Source of the DNA: Mycolicibacter heraklionensis
GTDB taxonomy: Bacteria; Actinomycetota; Actinomycetes; Mycobacteriales; Mycobacteriaceae
NCBI RefSeq assembly: GCF_019645815.1
Contig: NZ_CP080997.1
Span: forward strand, 2,670,880-2,734,879
Length of the DNA stretch: 64,000 bases
Reading direction: 5' to 3'
The notes beneath the pieces were generated by a model that saw only the letters and a program-made list of their open reading frames with translations, did not search any database and was not told the DNA's origin. This document shows, one piece after another, positions 52,448 through 64,000 of this stretch. Both the position numbers and the translations under genes were made by a program. Every line of letters begins with the position of its first letter. Position 1 is the first letter of the stretch.

Positions 52448-54739
52448 TCAGCGATCCCCCCGCGCCGAATCCAGCAGCAGCCGACGCTCGGCGGCGGCCA
52501 CCGCCCGGCGTGCCGCCGCCGCGGCGTCCGGGTTCACCGACACCGAGGTGATCCCCATCCGGACCAGGTGCTCGGCGAACGCCGGGTCGGTGGACGGCGC
52601 CTGGCCGCACAGCGATGACGTGACGCCGTGCATCCGGGCCACCTCGATGATCCGCGCGATCGCGTCGAGCACCGCCGGGTCGGACTCGTCGAACAGTTCC
52701 GCGCAGACCTCCGAGTCGCGGTCGACCCCGAGGATCAGTTGGGTCAGGTCGTTGCTGCCGATGGAGACGCCGTCGATGCCCAGCCCGATGTACTCGGGCA
52801 GCCAGTACACCACCGACGGCACCTCGGCCATCACCCATCGGTGCAGACCGCGCTGCGATCCCAGCGGGCTGGCATCCACCAGCGCCAGGCACGATTCCAA
52901 TTCCCAGCGGGTCCGCACGAACGGAATCATCAGGTGCAGGTTCGGGTGCTGTTCGCGGGCCCGGGCCAGCGCTTGGAGCTCCGGGGCGAAGACATCGGGT
53001 TCACGCACGTAGCGGTAGCAGCCCCGGTAGCCGATCATCGGATTGTGCTCCACCGGCTCGTAGGCCTCGCCGCCGCGCAGTCCGCGGAACTCGTTGGTGC
53101 GAAAGTCGGTGGCGCGGTAGACGACCGGCCGGGTGCCGAACGGCGCGGCGATCCGGCTCAGGGAGGTCACCATCGCGTCGACCAGCGTGGCCTGCTCGCC
53201 GTGGGCGATCAGGTCGCGCGGGTGTCGGCCGGAAAGCGCTTCGGTGAGCATGAATTCGGCGCGCAACAGACCGACGCCGTCCACATCCTGCGCGGCGACG
53301 GCTTCGGCCGAGTCGGCCATCGCGAGGTTCACGTAGATCTTCGTGCCGGTGACCTCACCACCGCCGCCAACCTGCGGCGGCGGCGCCGAGGGCGCTGACA
53401 CGCGTACCGCGGACTCAACGCCGGAGGTGACCAGTCCCTGGCTGCCGTCGACGGTCACCGACTGGCCGTTCTGCAACACGGTGGTGGCGTTGCCGGTTCC
53501 GACCACGCACGGCACCCCCAGCTCGCGCGCCACGATCGCGGCGTGGCAGGTCATGCCGCCGGCCTCGGTCACCAATGCAGCGGCCCGGCGCAGCGTCGGC
53601 AGCCAGTCCGGGTTGGTCATCGGGGCCGCCAGGATCTCGCCGTCGCGCAGCTGGTCGCCGTCGCTCGGAGAACGCAGGATGCGCACCCGGCCGGTGGCCG
53701 AACCCGGAGCCGCAGGCAGACCGCGCAGCAGGATTCCCGCTGTCGGCGCGGCGTCGGCCCGGTGGCCGCCGACCGTCGTGATCGGCCGGGCCTGAACCAG
53801 CCAGACCCGGCCGGACTCGATCGCCCACTCCACATCCTGGGGGCAGCCGTGGTGGTCCTCCACCGCTACGGCGAGTTCGGCGATGCGACTCACCGTCGCG
53901 TCATCGAGGACACGGGCGTCGGCCTGGTCGGGCTCCAGCGCCACCGTGACGTCGTGGCCGTCGGGACCGCGCTCGATCTTGAACGCCTGGTGGCCGACTC
54001 TGGTGTCCAGCACCGCCAGGGTCTGCTTGTCGACGACGTAGGTGTCGGGCTGGACCTTTCCAGACACCACCACTTCGCCCTGCCCGACCGCGGCCTCGAT
54101 CACTACCTGATCGGGTGCTCCGGTGCCAGGGTTGTTGGTGAACGCGACGCCGGATCGTTCGGCCGCGACCATCTGTTGCACCACCACCGCCATCGCGGGG
54201 TCGGCGGTGAACCCTCGGCTGGCCCGGTAAGTGACCACCCGAGGGCTGAACAGCGAGGCCCAACAGCGCAGCACCGCATCGACGACAGCTTCCTCGCCGG
54301 TCACGTTGGTGATGCTCGCGTTCATCCCGGCGAACGACGCGTCCCGGCCGTCTTCGCCGGTCGCCGAGGAGCGCACCGCGACACCGCATTGCGGTCCCAG
54401 CCGACGGTAGGCCTCGACCAACTCGGCACGAACCGGCTCTGCGATGCCCGCTACGGCCACCAGCTGCTGCATCTTGTGGCACAGTTCGGTCAGTTGGTCG
54501 CTGTCGTCGACCTGGACCAGCGCCGCGCGATGCAGCCGCGCAATTTCGCCGTCAACGCCGGCGGCCTGCAGCGACGTCAGGTAGCCGCTGCGCAGCAGCA
54601 CGAAGCCCGGCGGGACCGGAAGCCCGGCCGCCACCAGCTCCCCCAGGTTGGCTCCTTTTCCGCCGGCCTCATCGGCGTCGGCTGACCGTAGGGTTGCGAA
54701 GTCCCGGACACAGCTGCGGGTTTCGAGGTGGGTCGACAT
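52448..54739 (-). CDS. ppsA: phosphoenolpyruvate synthase (pyruvate, water dikinase)
   Basis: A 763-residue three-domain PEP synthase making PEP from pyruvate and ATP. The ATP-binding domain starts '[24 protein letters not shown]'. The phospho-histidine is in '[23 protein letters not shown]'. The C-terminal TIM barrel has '[23 protein letters not shown]' and catalytic Cys in 'SSLCGQAPS'. ATG 54739 has AGGAG about 6 nt upstream; GTG 54745 is a weaker alternative. It lies 28 bp after the esterase gene and is probably expressed with it, linking dormancy control to gluconeogenic PEP supply. Confidence 0.94.
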   Translation of the reverse strand: MSTHLETRSCVRDFATLRSADADEAGGKGANLGELVAAGLPVPPGFVLLRSGYLTSLQAAGVDGEIARLHRAALVQVDDSDQLTELCHKMQQLVAVAGIAEPVRAELVEAYRRLGPQCGVAVRSSATGEDGRDASFAGMNASITNVTGEEAVVDAVLRCWASLFSPRVVTYRASRGFTADPAMAVVVQQMVAAERSGVAFTNNPGTGAPDQVVIEAAVGQGEVVVSGKVQPDTYVVDKQTLAVLDTRVGHQAFKIERGPDGHDVTVALEPDQADARVLDDATVSRIAELAVAVEDHHGCPQDVEWAIESGRVWLVQARPITTVGGHRADAAPTAGILLRGLPAAPGSATGRVRILRSPSDGDQLRDGEILAAPMTNPDWLPTLRRAAALVTEAGGMTCHAAIVARELGVPCVVGTGNATTVLQNGQSVTVDGSQGLVTSGVESAVRVSAPSAPPPQVGGGGEVTGTKIYVNLAMADSAEAVAAQDVDGVGLLRAEFMLTEALSGRHPRDLIAHGEQATLVDAMVTSLSRIAAPFGTRPVVYRATDFRTNEFRGLRGGEAYEPVEHNPMIGYRGCYRYVREPDVFAPELQALARAREQHPNLHLMIPFVRTRWELESCLALVDASPLGSQRGLHRWVMAEVPSVVYWLPEYIGLGIDGVSIGSNDLTQLILGVDRDSEVCAELFDESDPAVLDAIARIIEVARMHGVTSSLCGQAPSTDPAFAEHLVRMGITSVSVNPDAAAAARRAVAAAERRLLLDSARGDR

Positions 54740-54767
54740 TGCCACTCCTGTGTCATTGACCGGGCTG

Positions 54768-56813
54768 CTACAGGCCGCTCGGATAGGTTTCCGGGTTCTG
54801 CCCGGAAACCCAAAGGCTCGTGACCTCTAGAGGTTCCAGGGCGCGGGTGGTGCCGATATGAATGATCGCATCGAACTGGTCGGCGGGCCTGGCGTGGAAG
54901 TAGTGGCTCTGTCGTTCGGTGGCGGGCTGGTAGATCACGCCGATGGCGCGGTTCAACCGGACGGCGCCGAGCGCGGCGGTCGCCTCGGACGGGGCGAGCG
55001 TCGACACGGCGAACTCCGCTTTGCCGGTGGCGTGCAAGAGCTCTTCGATGCTGCCGTTCAACGCCGGCCGCACGACCTTGTGTTCGGCGGGCCCGCCCCA
55101 CTCGCTGGCGGCGGTGACGGTGCCGCTGTAGGTGCTGAAGCCCATGAGCCGCGCCGCATCGCCGTACCGCTGGCGCACCAACTGACCGAGTGTGAGCTGG
55201 CCGTCGCCGGACATCTCGGTCGCCCTGGCGTCACCGACATGAGAATTGTGGGCCCACACCACGATTCGGGCGGGCGGTGCACCGGGGGCGTCGATACGAT
55301 GGTCGAGGTGGGCCAGTAGCGCGTCCAAGGTCTCCGCCATGTGCTGGTCGCGTAGGTTCCACGAGGTGACCCGACCGCTGAACATCGATCGGTAGTACAC
55401 CTCGGCGTTGTGGACGGTGTGCGCGTTCTGCAGGGCGTCGAAGAGCGCGTCCGCAACGGTCAGTCCGTCACGTTGGGCGTAGCTCAGTGCGTTGCGCTGC
55501 AACTCGACCAGTTGCTCGATTGCCTCCCGCTCACAGGACGGTCCAGCGCCGAACGCCGCACCATATCCGTAGGCCTGACCGTCGTCGGCGCCGGTGTGGT
55601 CGAAACACGCGTAGCGGCGTCGCGCGCGGGTCGCCGCGGCCGGGTCCATCGTCTCCAGGTAGCTGATCACCGCCTGCATCGAACGGTGCAGGCTGTAGAG
55701 GTCCAATCCGTAGAATCCGGCTTGCCGGCCGGGGGATCCGGAGCGCTCATTGTGGGCGCGCAGCCAGTCGACGAAGTCACGGACCACGGTGTTGCGCCAC
55801 ATCCACGCCGGGAAACGCTCGAATCCGCTCAGCGCCGCATCGGCGTCGGTGTCCTCCCCCAAGCCGCGAACATAGCGGTTGACCCGGTAGGCGTCCGGCC
55901 AGTCCGCCTCGGCGGCAACGGCACAGAACCCCTTTTCCTCGATCAGCCATCGGGTGATCTCCGCGCGTGCCGCGTAGAACTCGTGCGTGCCGTGCGAGCT
56001 CTCACCGATCAGCACGATGCGGGCGTCGCCGATCAGCTCCTCCAACATCGCCCGCGGCGGGACACCGGCCGGGGCATCGATCGCGGCCCCGCGAATCGCC
56101 TCGACCGCGGTGGGCCCCGGCTCCCCGCGGGTGGCCGGGGTGGCCAACAGCGTGCGGACCTCCTCGTCGCTGACCTGGCTGAAGTCCCAGAACGACTCGC
56201 CGACCGCACGAAACGGGGTGGGCATGGTGGCGCACACCACGTCGTCGACCAGACCGGCGAATTCCCGGCAGGTCGATTCGGGAGCCGCCGGAACGGCGAT
56301 CACGATGTGTGCGGGCTCGGCGTCCCGCAGCGCCTGCACGGCCGCGAGCATGCTGGCGCCGGTGGCCAGCCCGTCGTCGACCAGGATGACGGTCTTACCG
56401 GCAACGGCTACCGGCGGCCGCCCGTCCCGGTAGACCGACTCGCGCCGGGCCAGCTCACGGCCTTCCCGCTCAGCGATGTCACGCAGCTGCTGGGGGCTGA
56501 TCCGCAGACCGCGCACCACGTCGTCGTTGAGCACCACCCGGCCGCCGCTGGCGAGCGCTCCCGCCGCGAACTCTTCGTGGCCGGGCGCACCCAGTTTGCG
56601 AACGATGAAGGCGTCCAACGGCGCCCCGAGTGCGGCCGCGACCTCCCAGGCCACCGGGATGCCTCCCCGCGCCAGACCGAGCACGATCACGTCGTCGCGG
56701 CCCCGGTAGGCCGTCAAGAGTCCGGCCAGCACACGTCCGGCTTCGCGACGGTCGCGAAACAGTCGCCGCGCCCGTGGGCTTCTGACATCCGTTGTCTCGG
56801 TCATCTCCGTCAC
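54768..56813 (-). CDS. phosphoribosyltransferase-erythromycin esterase fusion (Rv2030c-like)
   Basis: A 681-residue two-domain protein. The N-terminal phosphoribosyltransferase domain (about residues 15-220) has the PRPP loop '[21 protein letters not shown]'. The C-terminal domain is erythromycin-esterase-like, with '[29 protein letters not shown]', '[13 protein letters not shown]' and '[17 protein letters not shown]'. In size and architecture it resembles Rv2030c, which neighbours hspX in the M. tuberculosis DosR regulon; here too it is divergent from hspX. Start GTG 56813 or ATG 56804. Substrates unknown. Confidence 0.9.
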   Translation of the reverse strand: MTEMTETTDVRSPRARRLFRDRREAGRVLAGLLTAYRGRDDVIVLGLARGGIPVAWEVAAALGAPLDAFIVRKLGAPGHEEFAAGALASGGRVVLNDDVVRGLRISPQQLRDIAEREGRELARRESVYRDGRPPVAVAGKTVILVDDGLATGASMLAAVQALRDAEPAHIVIAVPAAPESTCREFAGLVDDVVCATMPTPFRAVGESFWDFSQVSDEEVRTLLATPATRGEPGPTAVEAIRGAAIDAPAGVPPRAMLEELIGDARIVLIGESSHGTHEFYAARAEITRWLIEEKGFCAVAAEADWPDAYRVNRYVRGLGEDTDADAALSGFERFPAWMWRNTVVRDFVDWLRAHNERSGSPGRQAGFYGLDLYSLHRSMQAVISYLETMDPAAATRARRRYACFDHTGADDGQAYGYGAAFGAGPSCEREAIEQLVELQRNALSYAQRDGLTVADALFDALQNAHTVHNAEVYYRSMFSGRVTSWNLRDQHMAETLDALLAHLDHRIDAPGAPPARIVVWAHNSHVGDARATEMSGDGQLTLGQLVRQRYGDAARLMGFSTYSGTVTAASEWGGPAEHKVVRPALNGSIEELLHATGKAEFAVSTLAPSEATAALGAVRLNRAIGVIYQPATERQSHYFHARPADQFDAIIHIGTTRALEPLEVTSLWVSGQNPETYPSGL

Positions 56814-56878
56814 CGCCGTCGTGCCTCGGTCGGTCGCCGCCGCACAACACCACTGTGCTCCGGGGCCACCTCCCGATG

Positions 56879-56898
56879 CCAGGGCCCGAAGTCCCCGC
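56879..56898. promoter_or_regulatory. DosR-like box facing the esterase gene
   Basis: CCAGGGCCCGAAGTCCCCGC keeps GGGnC and WAGTCCCS of the DosR consensus TTSGGGACTWWAGTCCCSAA (from memory). It lies 65 bp upstream of the leftward gene. It shares 15 of 20 positions with the reverse complement of the second box at 56972-56991. Confidence 0.6.
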
Positions 56899-56971
56899 CC
56901 GGCGGGGCCGTTCGTCAGCGTCGCCCAGTGCCGCCGACCGTGCCCCGATTGACGACGAGCATCCCTACCCA

Positions 56972-56991
56972 CAGAGGACTTCCGGCCCTGC
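56972..56991. promoter_or_regulatory. DosR-like box facing hspX
   Basis: CAGAGGACTTCCGGCCCTGC retains GGACTT and GGCCC-type half sites of the DosR consensus and lies 58 bp upstream of the hspX ATG. With the inverted similar box at 56879-56898, each divergent gene has its own site. The whole 56814-57049 spacer (236 bp) otherwise holds no gene I can support. Confidence 0.6.
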
Positions 56992-57049
56992 CCGGAGAGT
57001 TTCGGGGCGAGTGGAATCGGAAGTATCCCAACGAGAGGAAGGACAAACC

Positions 57050-57484
57050 ATGAACGACCTGCAAACCCGGCGGCAGCCACGGTCGCTGCTCCCGGAGTTG
57101 TCCGAACTGTTCAGCGGGTTCCCGTCCTGGGCCGGGCGCTGGCCCGTGCTGGAAGGGAACCTGATTCGGCTGGAAGACCAGATGGAGGAGGGCCACTACG
57201 TGGTGCGCGCCGAGCTGCCTGGCATCGATCCGGCCAAGGACGTCGACGTCACCGTGCATGACGGTCAGCTGACCATCAAGGCCGAGCGCACCGAGAGCAA
57301 AGAGGTCAAGGGCCGCTCGGAGTTCTCCTACGGCTCCTTCGTCCGGTCGGTCACGCTGCCGGCGGGCGCCGACGAGGACGACATCAAAGCCAGCTACGAC
57401 AAAGGCATCCTGACCGTTTCGGTGGCGGTCAGCGAGCCGGCGACCCCAGCCGAAAAGCACATCAAGGTACAGGCCACCAGCTGA
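57050..57484 (+). CDS. hspX: alpha-crystallin small heat-shock protein HspX (Acr)
   Basis: A 144-residue Hsp20-family chaperone, the same length as M. tuberculosis HspX (Rv2031c). The alpha-crystallin domain covers about residues 42-130 ('[33 protein letters not shown]', '[39 protein letters not shown]'). ATG 57050 has GAGAGGAAGGA upstream. It is divergent from the Rv2030c-like gene, with DosR-like boxes between, and 24 bp before the universal stress gene. Confidence 0.96.
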   Translation: MNDLQTRRQPRSLLPELSELFSGFPSWAGRWPVLEGNLIRLEDQMEEGHYVVRAELPGIDPAKDVDVTVHDGQLTIKAERTESKEVKGRSEFSYGSFVRSVTLPAGADEDDIKASYDKGILTVSVAVSEPATPAEKHIKVQATS

Positions 57485-57508
57485 GCTGGTTGCCGGAGTG
57501 GAGTCGAA

Positions 57509-58411
57509 ATGTCTGGTACCACAGCGGGTTCCGGAATTATTGTCGGGGTCGACGGATCGCCGGCCTCGCGTGAGGCCATCCGGTGGGCCGTCCGCGAGGC
57601 GAAGCTGCGCAATGTCGCGCTGAGCATCGTGCACGCAGTTCCGCCGGTGCCCCACGCCGCGGTGGAGTTCGTCTCCGCCGCCGGCCTGGACGCTGTGCAA
57701 CAGGAGCGGGTCGCCGAGGGACAGCGGGTGATCTCCGACGCGATCGACCTCGCCCGGGCTGCGGAGGCCGAAACTCCTGGCCGCCCGCTGGATGTCAGCG
57801 GTGAGGTGATCGAGGGCCCTGCGGTGCCGACCCTGGTGGACCTGTCCAAAGCGGCGCGCCTGATGGTGGTCGGCCCGCGTGGTCTGGGCATGATCGGTGA
57901 GATCCTGCTCGGATCGGTCACTACGGAGTTGGTGCGCCATGCGCACTGCCCGGTCGCAGTCATCCACGGCCGGGCGGCCACCGCGGCCCAGCCGAACCGG
58001 CTGCCGGTGGTCGTGGGGATCGACGGATCCCCGACGTCCGCGCTCGCCACCGAGATCGCTTTCGACGAGGCGTCATGGCGTGGCGTGGACTTGATCGCCG
58101 TGCACGCCAGCGTGGACGGGTCCGCGCTGGCACTTCCCGATGCGGAGTGGGCTGCGTTGACGGGCGGCTCCGAGGCAGTACTGGCGGAATGCCTGGCCGG
58201 CTTCCAGGAGCGCTACCCAGACGTGACGGTACATCGCCTACTGGTACTCGACCGCCCGGCCAGGCACCTCATCGATCATTCCAAGTCGGCGCAGCTGGTC
58301 GTCGTCGGCAGCCATGGCCGGGGTGGTTTCGCGGGGATGCTACTGGGCTCGGTGAGCAACGCCGTGGTCCACGCGTCCCAGACGCCGGTGATCGTGGCGC
58401 GGGCGGGCTGA
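57509..58411 (+). CDS. tandem-domain universal stress protein
   Basis: A 300-residue protein with two USP domains (about residues 8-150 and 160-298). Each has an ATP-binding G-x2-G-x(8-9)-G-(S/T) motif: 'GPRGLGMIGEILLGSVTTELV' and 'GSHGRGGFAGMLLGSVSNAVV'. It resembles DosR-regulon USPs of M. tuberculosis such as Rv2005c or Rv2623. It is probably co-transcribed with hspX. ATP binding is inferred from motifs; its role in dormancy is by analogy. Confidence 0.93.
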   Translation: MSGTTAGSGIIVGVDGSPASREAIRWAVREAKLRNVALSIVHAVPPVPHAAVEFVSAAGLDAVQQERVAEGQRVISDAIDLARAAEAETPGRPLDVSGEVIEGPAVPTLVDLSKAARLMVVGPRGLGMIGEILLGSVTTELVRHAHCPVAVIHGRAATAAQPNRLPVVVGIDGSPTSALATEIAFDEASWRGVDLIAVHASVDGSALALPDAEWAALTGGSEAVLAECLAGFQERYPDVTVHRLLVLDRPARHLIDHSKSAQLVVVGSHGRGGFAGMLLGSVSNAVVHASQTPVIVARAG

Positions 58412-58438
58412 CCCGCTCGATCTGGGTGCGGTGGGCCG

Positions 58439-58672
58439 TCAGCTGTACTTGATCAGCAGGCCCACCGCGATGATCGAGATCAACCAGATGGCGATGACGA
58501 AGTAGGTCAACCGGTCCAGGTTCTTCTCGACCACGGTGGAGCCGGACAGGCTGGACTGCACGCCGCCGCCGAACAGGGTCGACAGGCCGCCGCCCTTGGC
58601 GCGGTGCAGCAGCACCAGCAGGATCACCAGCAGGCTGGTGATCACCAAGAGAATCTGCAGCGTCAAGATCAT
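58439..58672 (-). CDS. secG: preprotein translocase subunit SecG
   Basis: A 77-residue SecG (Rv1440) with two membrane helices (residues about 4-22 and 54-74) joined by the conserved loop 'HRAKGGGLSTLFGGGVQSSLSGSTVVEKNLDR'. It supports SecYE in protein export. It follows tpiA by 43 bp in the same direction, so it may be the last gene of gap-pgk-tpiA-secG. Confidence 0.96.
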   Translation of the reverse strand: MILTLQILLVITSLLVILLVLLHRAKGGGLSTLFGGGVQSSLSGSTVVEKNLDRLTYFVIAIWLISIIAVGLLIKYS

Positions 58673-58715
58673 GCCGCTACCCTACCGTTCGCCCTGTGCC
58701 GGCCCCGGTGCTGGG

Positions 58716-59501
58716 TCACGGCAACGGCCCGCCGGCGGCCAGCGCCGCCAGCATCGCGAACTGCTCACCGTCGAGCGACGCGCCGCCCACCAGGCCGCCG
58801 TCCACATCGGGCTGGCCGATGAGTTCGCCGACGTTCTTGGCGTTGACCGAACCGCCGTAGAGCACCCGGATGGTGTCGGCGATCTTGGGCGAGGCGAGCT
58901 TGCCCAGTTCGCCGCGTACGGCCGCGCACACCTCCTGTGCGTCGGCCGCGCTGGCCACCCGGCCGGTGCCGATCGCCCACACCGGCTCGTAGGCGATCAC
59001 GCTCGCGCCGATCTGCTCGGCGCTCAGCCCGGCCACCGAGCCGCGCAACTGCTCCAGGCAGTACTCGACGTGGTTGCCGGCTTCCCGGATCTCCAGGTGC
59101 TCGCCGATGCAGATGATCGGGGTCAGGCCGTGCTTGAGGGCGGCGGCGGCCTTCGCGGCGACCAGCGCGTCGTCCTCACCGTGGTAACTGCGCCGTTCGG
59201 AGTGCCCGACGACGACGAAGGTGCAGCCCAGTTTGGCCAGGAACGCGCCGCTGACCTCCCCGGTGTAGGCGCCCGCGTCGTGCTGCGACAGGTCCTGGGC
59301 GCCGAAGGTCAGCCGGAGCTTGTCCCCGTCGACCAGGGTCTGCACGCTGCGCAGGTCGGTGAACGGCGGCAGCACCGTGACATCGACCTTGTCGAAGTAC
59401 TTGTCCGGCAGCGCGAAAGCCACCTTCTGCACCAGTGCGATCGCCTCGAAGTGGTTCAGGTTCATCTTCCAGTTGCCGGCGATCAGCGGCTTACGACTCA
59501 T
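58716..59501 (-). CDS. tpiA: triosephosphate isomerase
   Basis: A 261-residue TIM-barrel enzyme (Rv1438) interconverting dihydroxyacetone phosphate and glyceraldehyde 3-phosphate. Motifs are 'AGNWKMN', the electrophilic His in 'VVGHSERR', the catalytic Glu in '[11 protein letters not shown]' and 'YGGSVNAKN'. The ATG overlaps the pgk stop (ATGA). Confidence 0.97.
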   Translation of the reverse strand: MSRKPLIAGNWKMNLNHFEAIALVQKVAFALPDKYFDKVDVTVLPPFTDLRSVQTLVDGDKLRLTFGAQDLSQHDAGAYTGEVSGAFLAKLGCTFVVVGHSERRSYHGEDDALVAAKAAAALKHGLTPIICIGEHLEIREAGNHVEYCLEQLRGSVAGLSAEQIGASVIAYEPVWAIGTGRVASAADAQEVCAAVRGELGKLASPKIADTIRVLYGGSVNAKNVGELIGQPDVDGGLVGGASLDGEQFAMLAALAAGGPLP

Positions 59502-60733
59502 GACGACCCTCCGGTTTCCAGTACCTGTAGGCCTGGCAGTGGTTTGCCCTCAAGGTATTCCAGGGACGCCCCGCCGCCGGTGGAGATATGCGAGAAGCCG
59601 TCCTCCGGCAGGCCCAGCGCGCGTACCGCGGCAGCGGAGTCACCCCCGCCGACCACGCTGAAGGCGCCCTTGCGGGTCGCGCTCGCGATCGCTTCGGCGA
59701 TGCCTTTGGTGCCGGAGGCGAACGCGGGGAACTCGAAAACACCCATCGGGCCGTTCCAGAAGATGGTCTTGGCGTTGGACAACAGCGTGGCGAACCGGAT
59801 CACCGAGTCGCCCCCGATGTCCAGGCCCATCATGTCGTCGGGAATCCGATCGGCCGCCACTGCTCGCGGCGTGGCGTCGGCGTCGAACTTATCGGCGACG
59901 ACGATGTCCACCGGCAGCCGCAGCACATCGGCGTAGTCATCGAGCAGTTGCCGGCAGGTGTCCACCATGTCGGCCTCCAGCAGCGAGGTCCCGACCTGAA
60001 GGCCTTGGGCCGCCAGGAAGGTGAAGCACATGCCGCCGCCGATCACGATGCTGTCGGCCTTGGTCGCCAGCGACTTGATCACGCCCAGCTTGTCGGAGAC
60101 CTTCGACCCGCCCAGCACCACCGCATAAGGCCGCTCCGTCGACTCGGTCAGCTGCTGCAACACCTGGATTTCCGCGGCGACCAGCGTCCCGGCGTACGAC
60201 GGAAGCAGCGTGGCGATGTCGTAGACGGAGGCCTGCTTGCGGTGCACCACACCGAATCCGTCGGAGACGAAGGCCCCCGGCGAACCGTCCGGCGCGGCGA
60301 CCAGCTCGGCCAGTGCCCGGGCCAGAGCCAGGCGTTCGTTGTCGTCCTTGCTGGTCTCCCGCGGGTCGAAGCGGATGTTCTCCAGCAGCAGCACGTCGCC
60401 GTCGGTCAGGCCTTCGGCGCGGGCCAGGGCATCGGTGCCGACCACGTCACCGGCCAGCTGGACGTGCCGGCCCAACTGCTCGCCGAGCGCGGCCGCGACC
60501 GGCGCCAGCGACAGTTTGGGGTCCGGACCGCCCTTGGGGCGGCCCAGGTGCGCGGTCACCACGACCTTGGCGCCGGCGTCGACCAACGCGCGCAGCGTGG
60601 GCACCGACGCGGTGATCCGGCCCAGGTCGGTGATCTTTCCATCGTCGAGCGGGACATTCAGGTCGGAGCGCACCAGCACGCCCCGCCCCGTTACACCCTC
60701 GGCGATCAGGTCTTGGACTGACTTGACGGCCAC
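59498..60733 (-). CDS. pgk: phosphoglycerate kinase
   Basis: A 411-residue glycolytic kinase (Rv1437). Hallmarks are '[19 protein letters not shown]', '[12 protein letters not shown]', '[16 protein letters not shown]' and the nucleotide loop '[11 protein letters not shown]'. It starts at a GTG 7 nt after gap and overlaps tpiA by 4 nt. Confidence 0.97.
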   Translation of the reverse strand: MAVKSVQDLIAEGVTGRGVLVRSDLNVPLDDGKITDLGRITASVPTLRALVDAGAKVVVTAHLGRPKGGPDPKLSLAPVAAALGEQLGRHVQLAGDVVGTDALARAEGLTDGDVLLLENIRFDPRETSKDDNERLALARALAELVAAPDGSPGAFVSDGFGVVHRKQASVYDIATLLPSYAGTLVAAEIQVLQQLTESTERPYAVVLGGSKVSDKLGVIKSLATKADSIVIGGGMCFTFLAAQGLQVGTSLLEADMVDTCRQLLDDYADVLRLPVDIVVADKFDADATPRAVAADRIPDDMMGLDIGGDSVIRFATLLSNAKTIFWNGPMGVFEFPAFASGTKGIAEAIASATRKGAFSVVGGGDSAAAVRALGLPEDGFSHISTGGGASLEYLEGKPLPGLQVLETGGSS

Positions 60734-60740
60734 GATCGCG

Positions 60741-63573
<2,833 letters not shown>

Positions 63574-63648
63574 GCTGTCCTCACTCCCTGCCGTGTGCCC
63601 GTTCTGTTATAGCGGTAAGAACAGGCGCGGGAAGTGGTTTCGGCTCCG

Positions 63649-64000
63649 CTAGGCGTCTTCGAGCAGCTCCGGGGTGACCGCGGACTCGGTGTCGGGAATA
63701 CCGTCCTGCTTGGCCTTGCGGTCGGCCATCGACAAAAGCCGCCGGATCCGCCCCGCCACCGCGTCTTTGGTCATCGGCGGGTCGGCCAGCCGGCCCAGTT
63801 CCTCCAGGGATGCCTGCCGGTGCTCGACGCGCAGCTTGCCGGCCGAAGCCAGATGATCGGGCACGGTGTCGCCGAGGATCGCCAGTGCGCGTTCCACCCG
63901 CGCCGCCGCGGCCACCGCCGCCCGCGCGGAGCGGCGCAGGTTGGCGTCGTCGAAATTGGCCAGCCGGTTCGCGGTCGCACGCACCTCACGGCGGATCCGG
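63649..64000 (-). CDS. whiA: WhiA sporulation/division regulator, C-terminal part, cut by window edge
   Basis: The last 116 residues of WhiA (Rv1423) are visible; the gene continues past the right edge. The sequence '[33 protein letters not shown]' through '[30 protein letters not shown]' is the conserved C-terminal helix-turn-helix of WhiA, and the tail '[16 protein letters not shown]' is typical of mycobacteria. WhiA works in cell-division gene control with WhiB2-type partners. Confidence 0.95.
   Translation of the reverse strand, partial: RIRREVRATANRLANFDDANLRRSARAAVAAAARVERALAILGDTVPDHLASAGKLRVEHRQASLEELGRLADPPMTKDAVAGRIRRLLSMADRKAKQDGIPDTESAVTPELLEDA

Overview
The window is a chromosomal segment of a GC-rich actinobacterium, almost certainly a non-tuberculous Mycobacterium (sensu lato). 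The evidence is the gene content: an InhA/FabG1/HemH block, MoxR1-RipB-RipA, two PPE proteins, MptB, OpcA next to Zwf, an F420-type nitroreductase and WhiA. From 1 to about 64000 the gene order follows the M. tuberculosis Rv1492-Rv1423 region read backwards, with several local replacements. The species cannot be named from this sequence; feoAB, an aquaporin and an intein-free sufB separate it from M. tuberculosis.

Layout. 1-4.6 kb: start of mutA, a TVP38-family membrane protein, a feoA-feoB-NifU-like operon and a deazaflavin nitroreductase. 4.7-8.4 kb: aquaporin, DoxX-like, SPFH and NfeD membrane proteins, and an Rv1486c-like protein. 8.6-16.7 kb: hemH-inhA-fabG1 (haem and mycolate synthesis), then the vWA-DUF58-MoxR1 set and the peptidoglycan hydrolases ripB and ripA. 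17-24.4 kb: Rv1476-like protein, acn with its TetR regulator, an Rv1473A-like protein, an ABC-F ATPase, echA12 and trxB1. 24.5-34.3 kb: a DUF5666-like secreted protein, an amidohydrolase, and the complete suf operon sufR-B-D-C-S-U-T with a metallo-hydrolase behind it. 34.4-40.5 kb: mptB, an ABC exporter, ctaA, a shortened ATP-grasp-like protein and qor. 40.6-44.4 kb: two PPE-PPW genes and a Nudix hydrolase, where M. tuberculosis carries PE_PGRS genes. 44.4-52.4 kb: ctaB and the pentose-phosphate operon tkt-tal-zwf-opcA-pgl. 52.4-58.4 kb: a dormancy-type cassette (PEP synthase, phosphoribosyltransferase/erythromycin-esterase protein, HspX, tandem universal stress protein). 58.4-64 kb: secG, the glycolytic genes tpiA-pgk-gap, a DUF3556 membrane protein and the end of whiA.

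How it fits together. Iron and redox themes recur: ferrous iron uptake, Fe-S assembly, aconitase, ferrochelatase with an Fe-S cysteine set, and haem O/A synthesis. Central carbon genes (PPP, triose steps, PEP synthase) surround the dormancy cassette.

Regulation that can be read from the DNA: an exact match to the corynebacterial AcnR motif upstream of acn; the ACACT-N5-TGTGA SufR site over the sufR start; a Zur-like 7-1-7 palindrome at the PPE promoter; a SigH-type promoter for trxB1; two oppositely oriented DosR-like boxes between the esterase gene and hspX; and several TANNNT boxes placed for leaderless transcription. These are motif matches made by eye against consensus sequences recalled from memory and need testing. 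The aquaporin with a non-arginine selectivity position, the transplanted dormancy cassette and the Zur-like PPE pair look the most interesting. No tRNA, rRNA, CRISPR array, insertion sequence or prophage was recognised.
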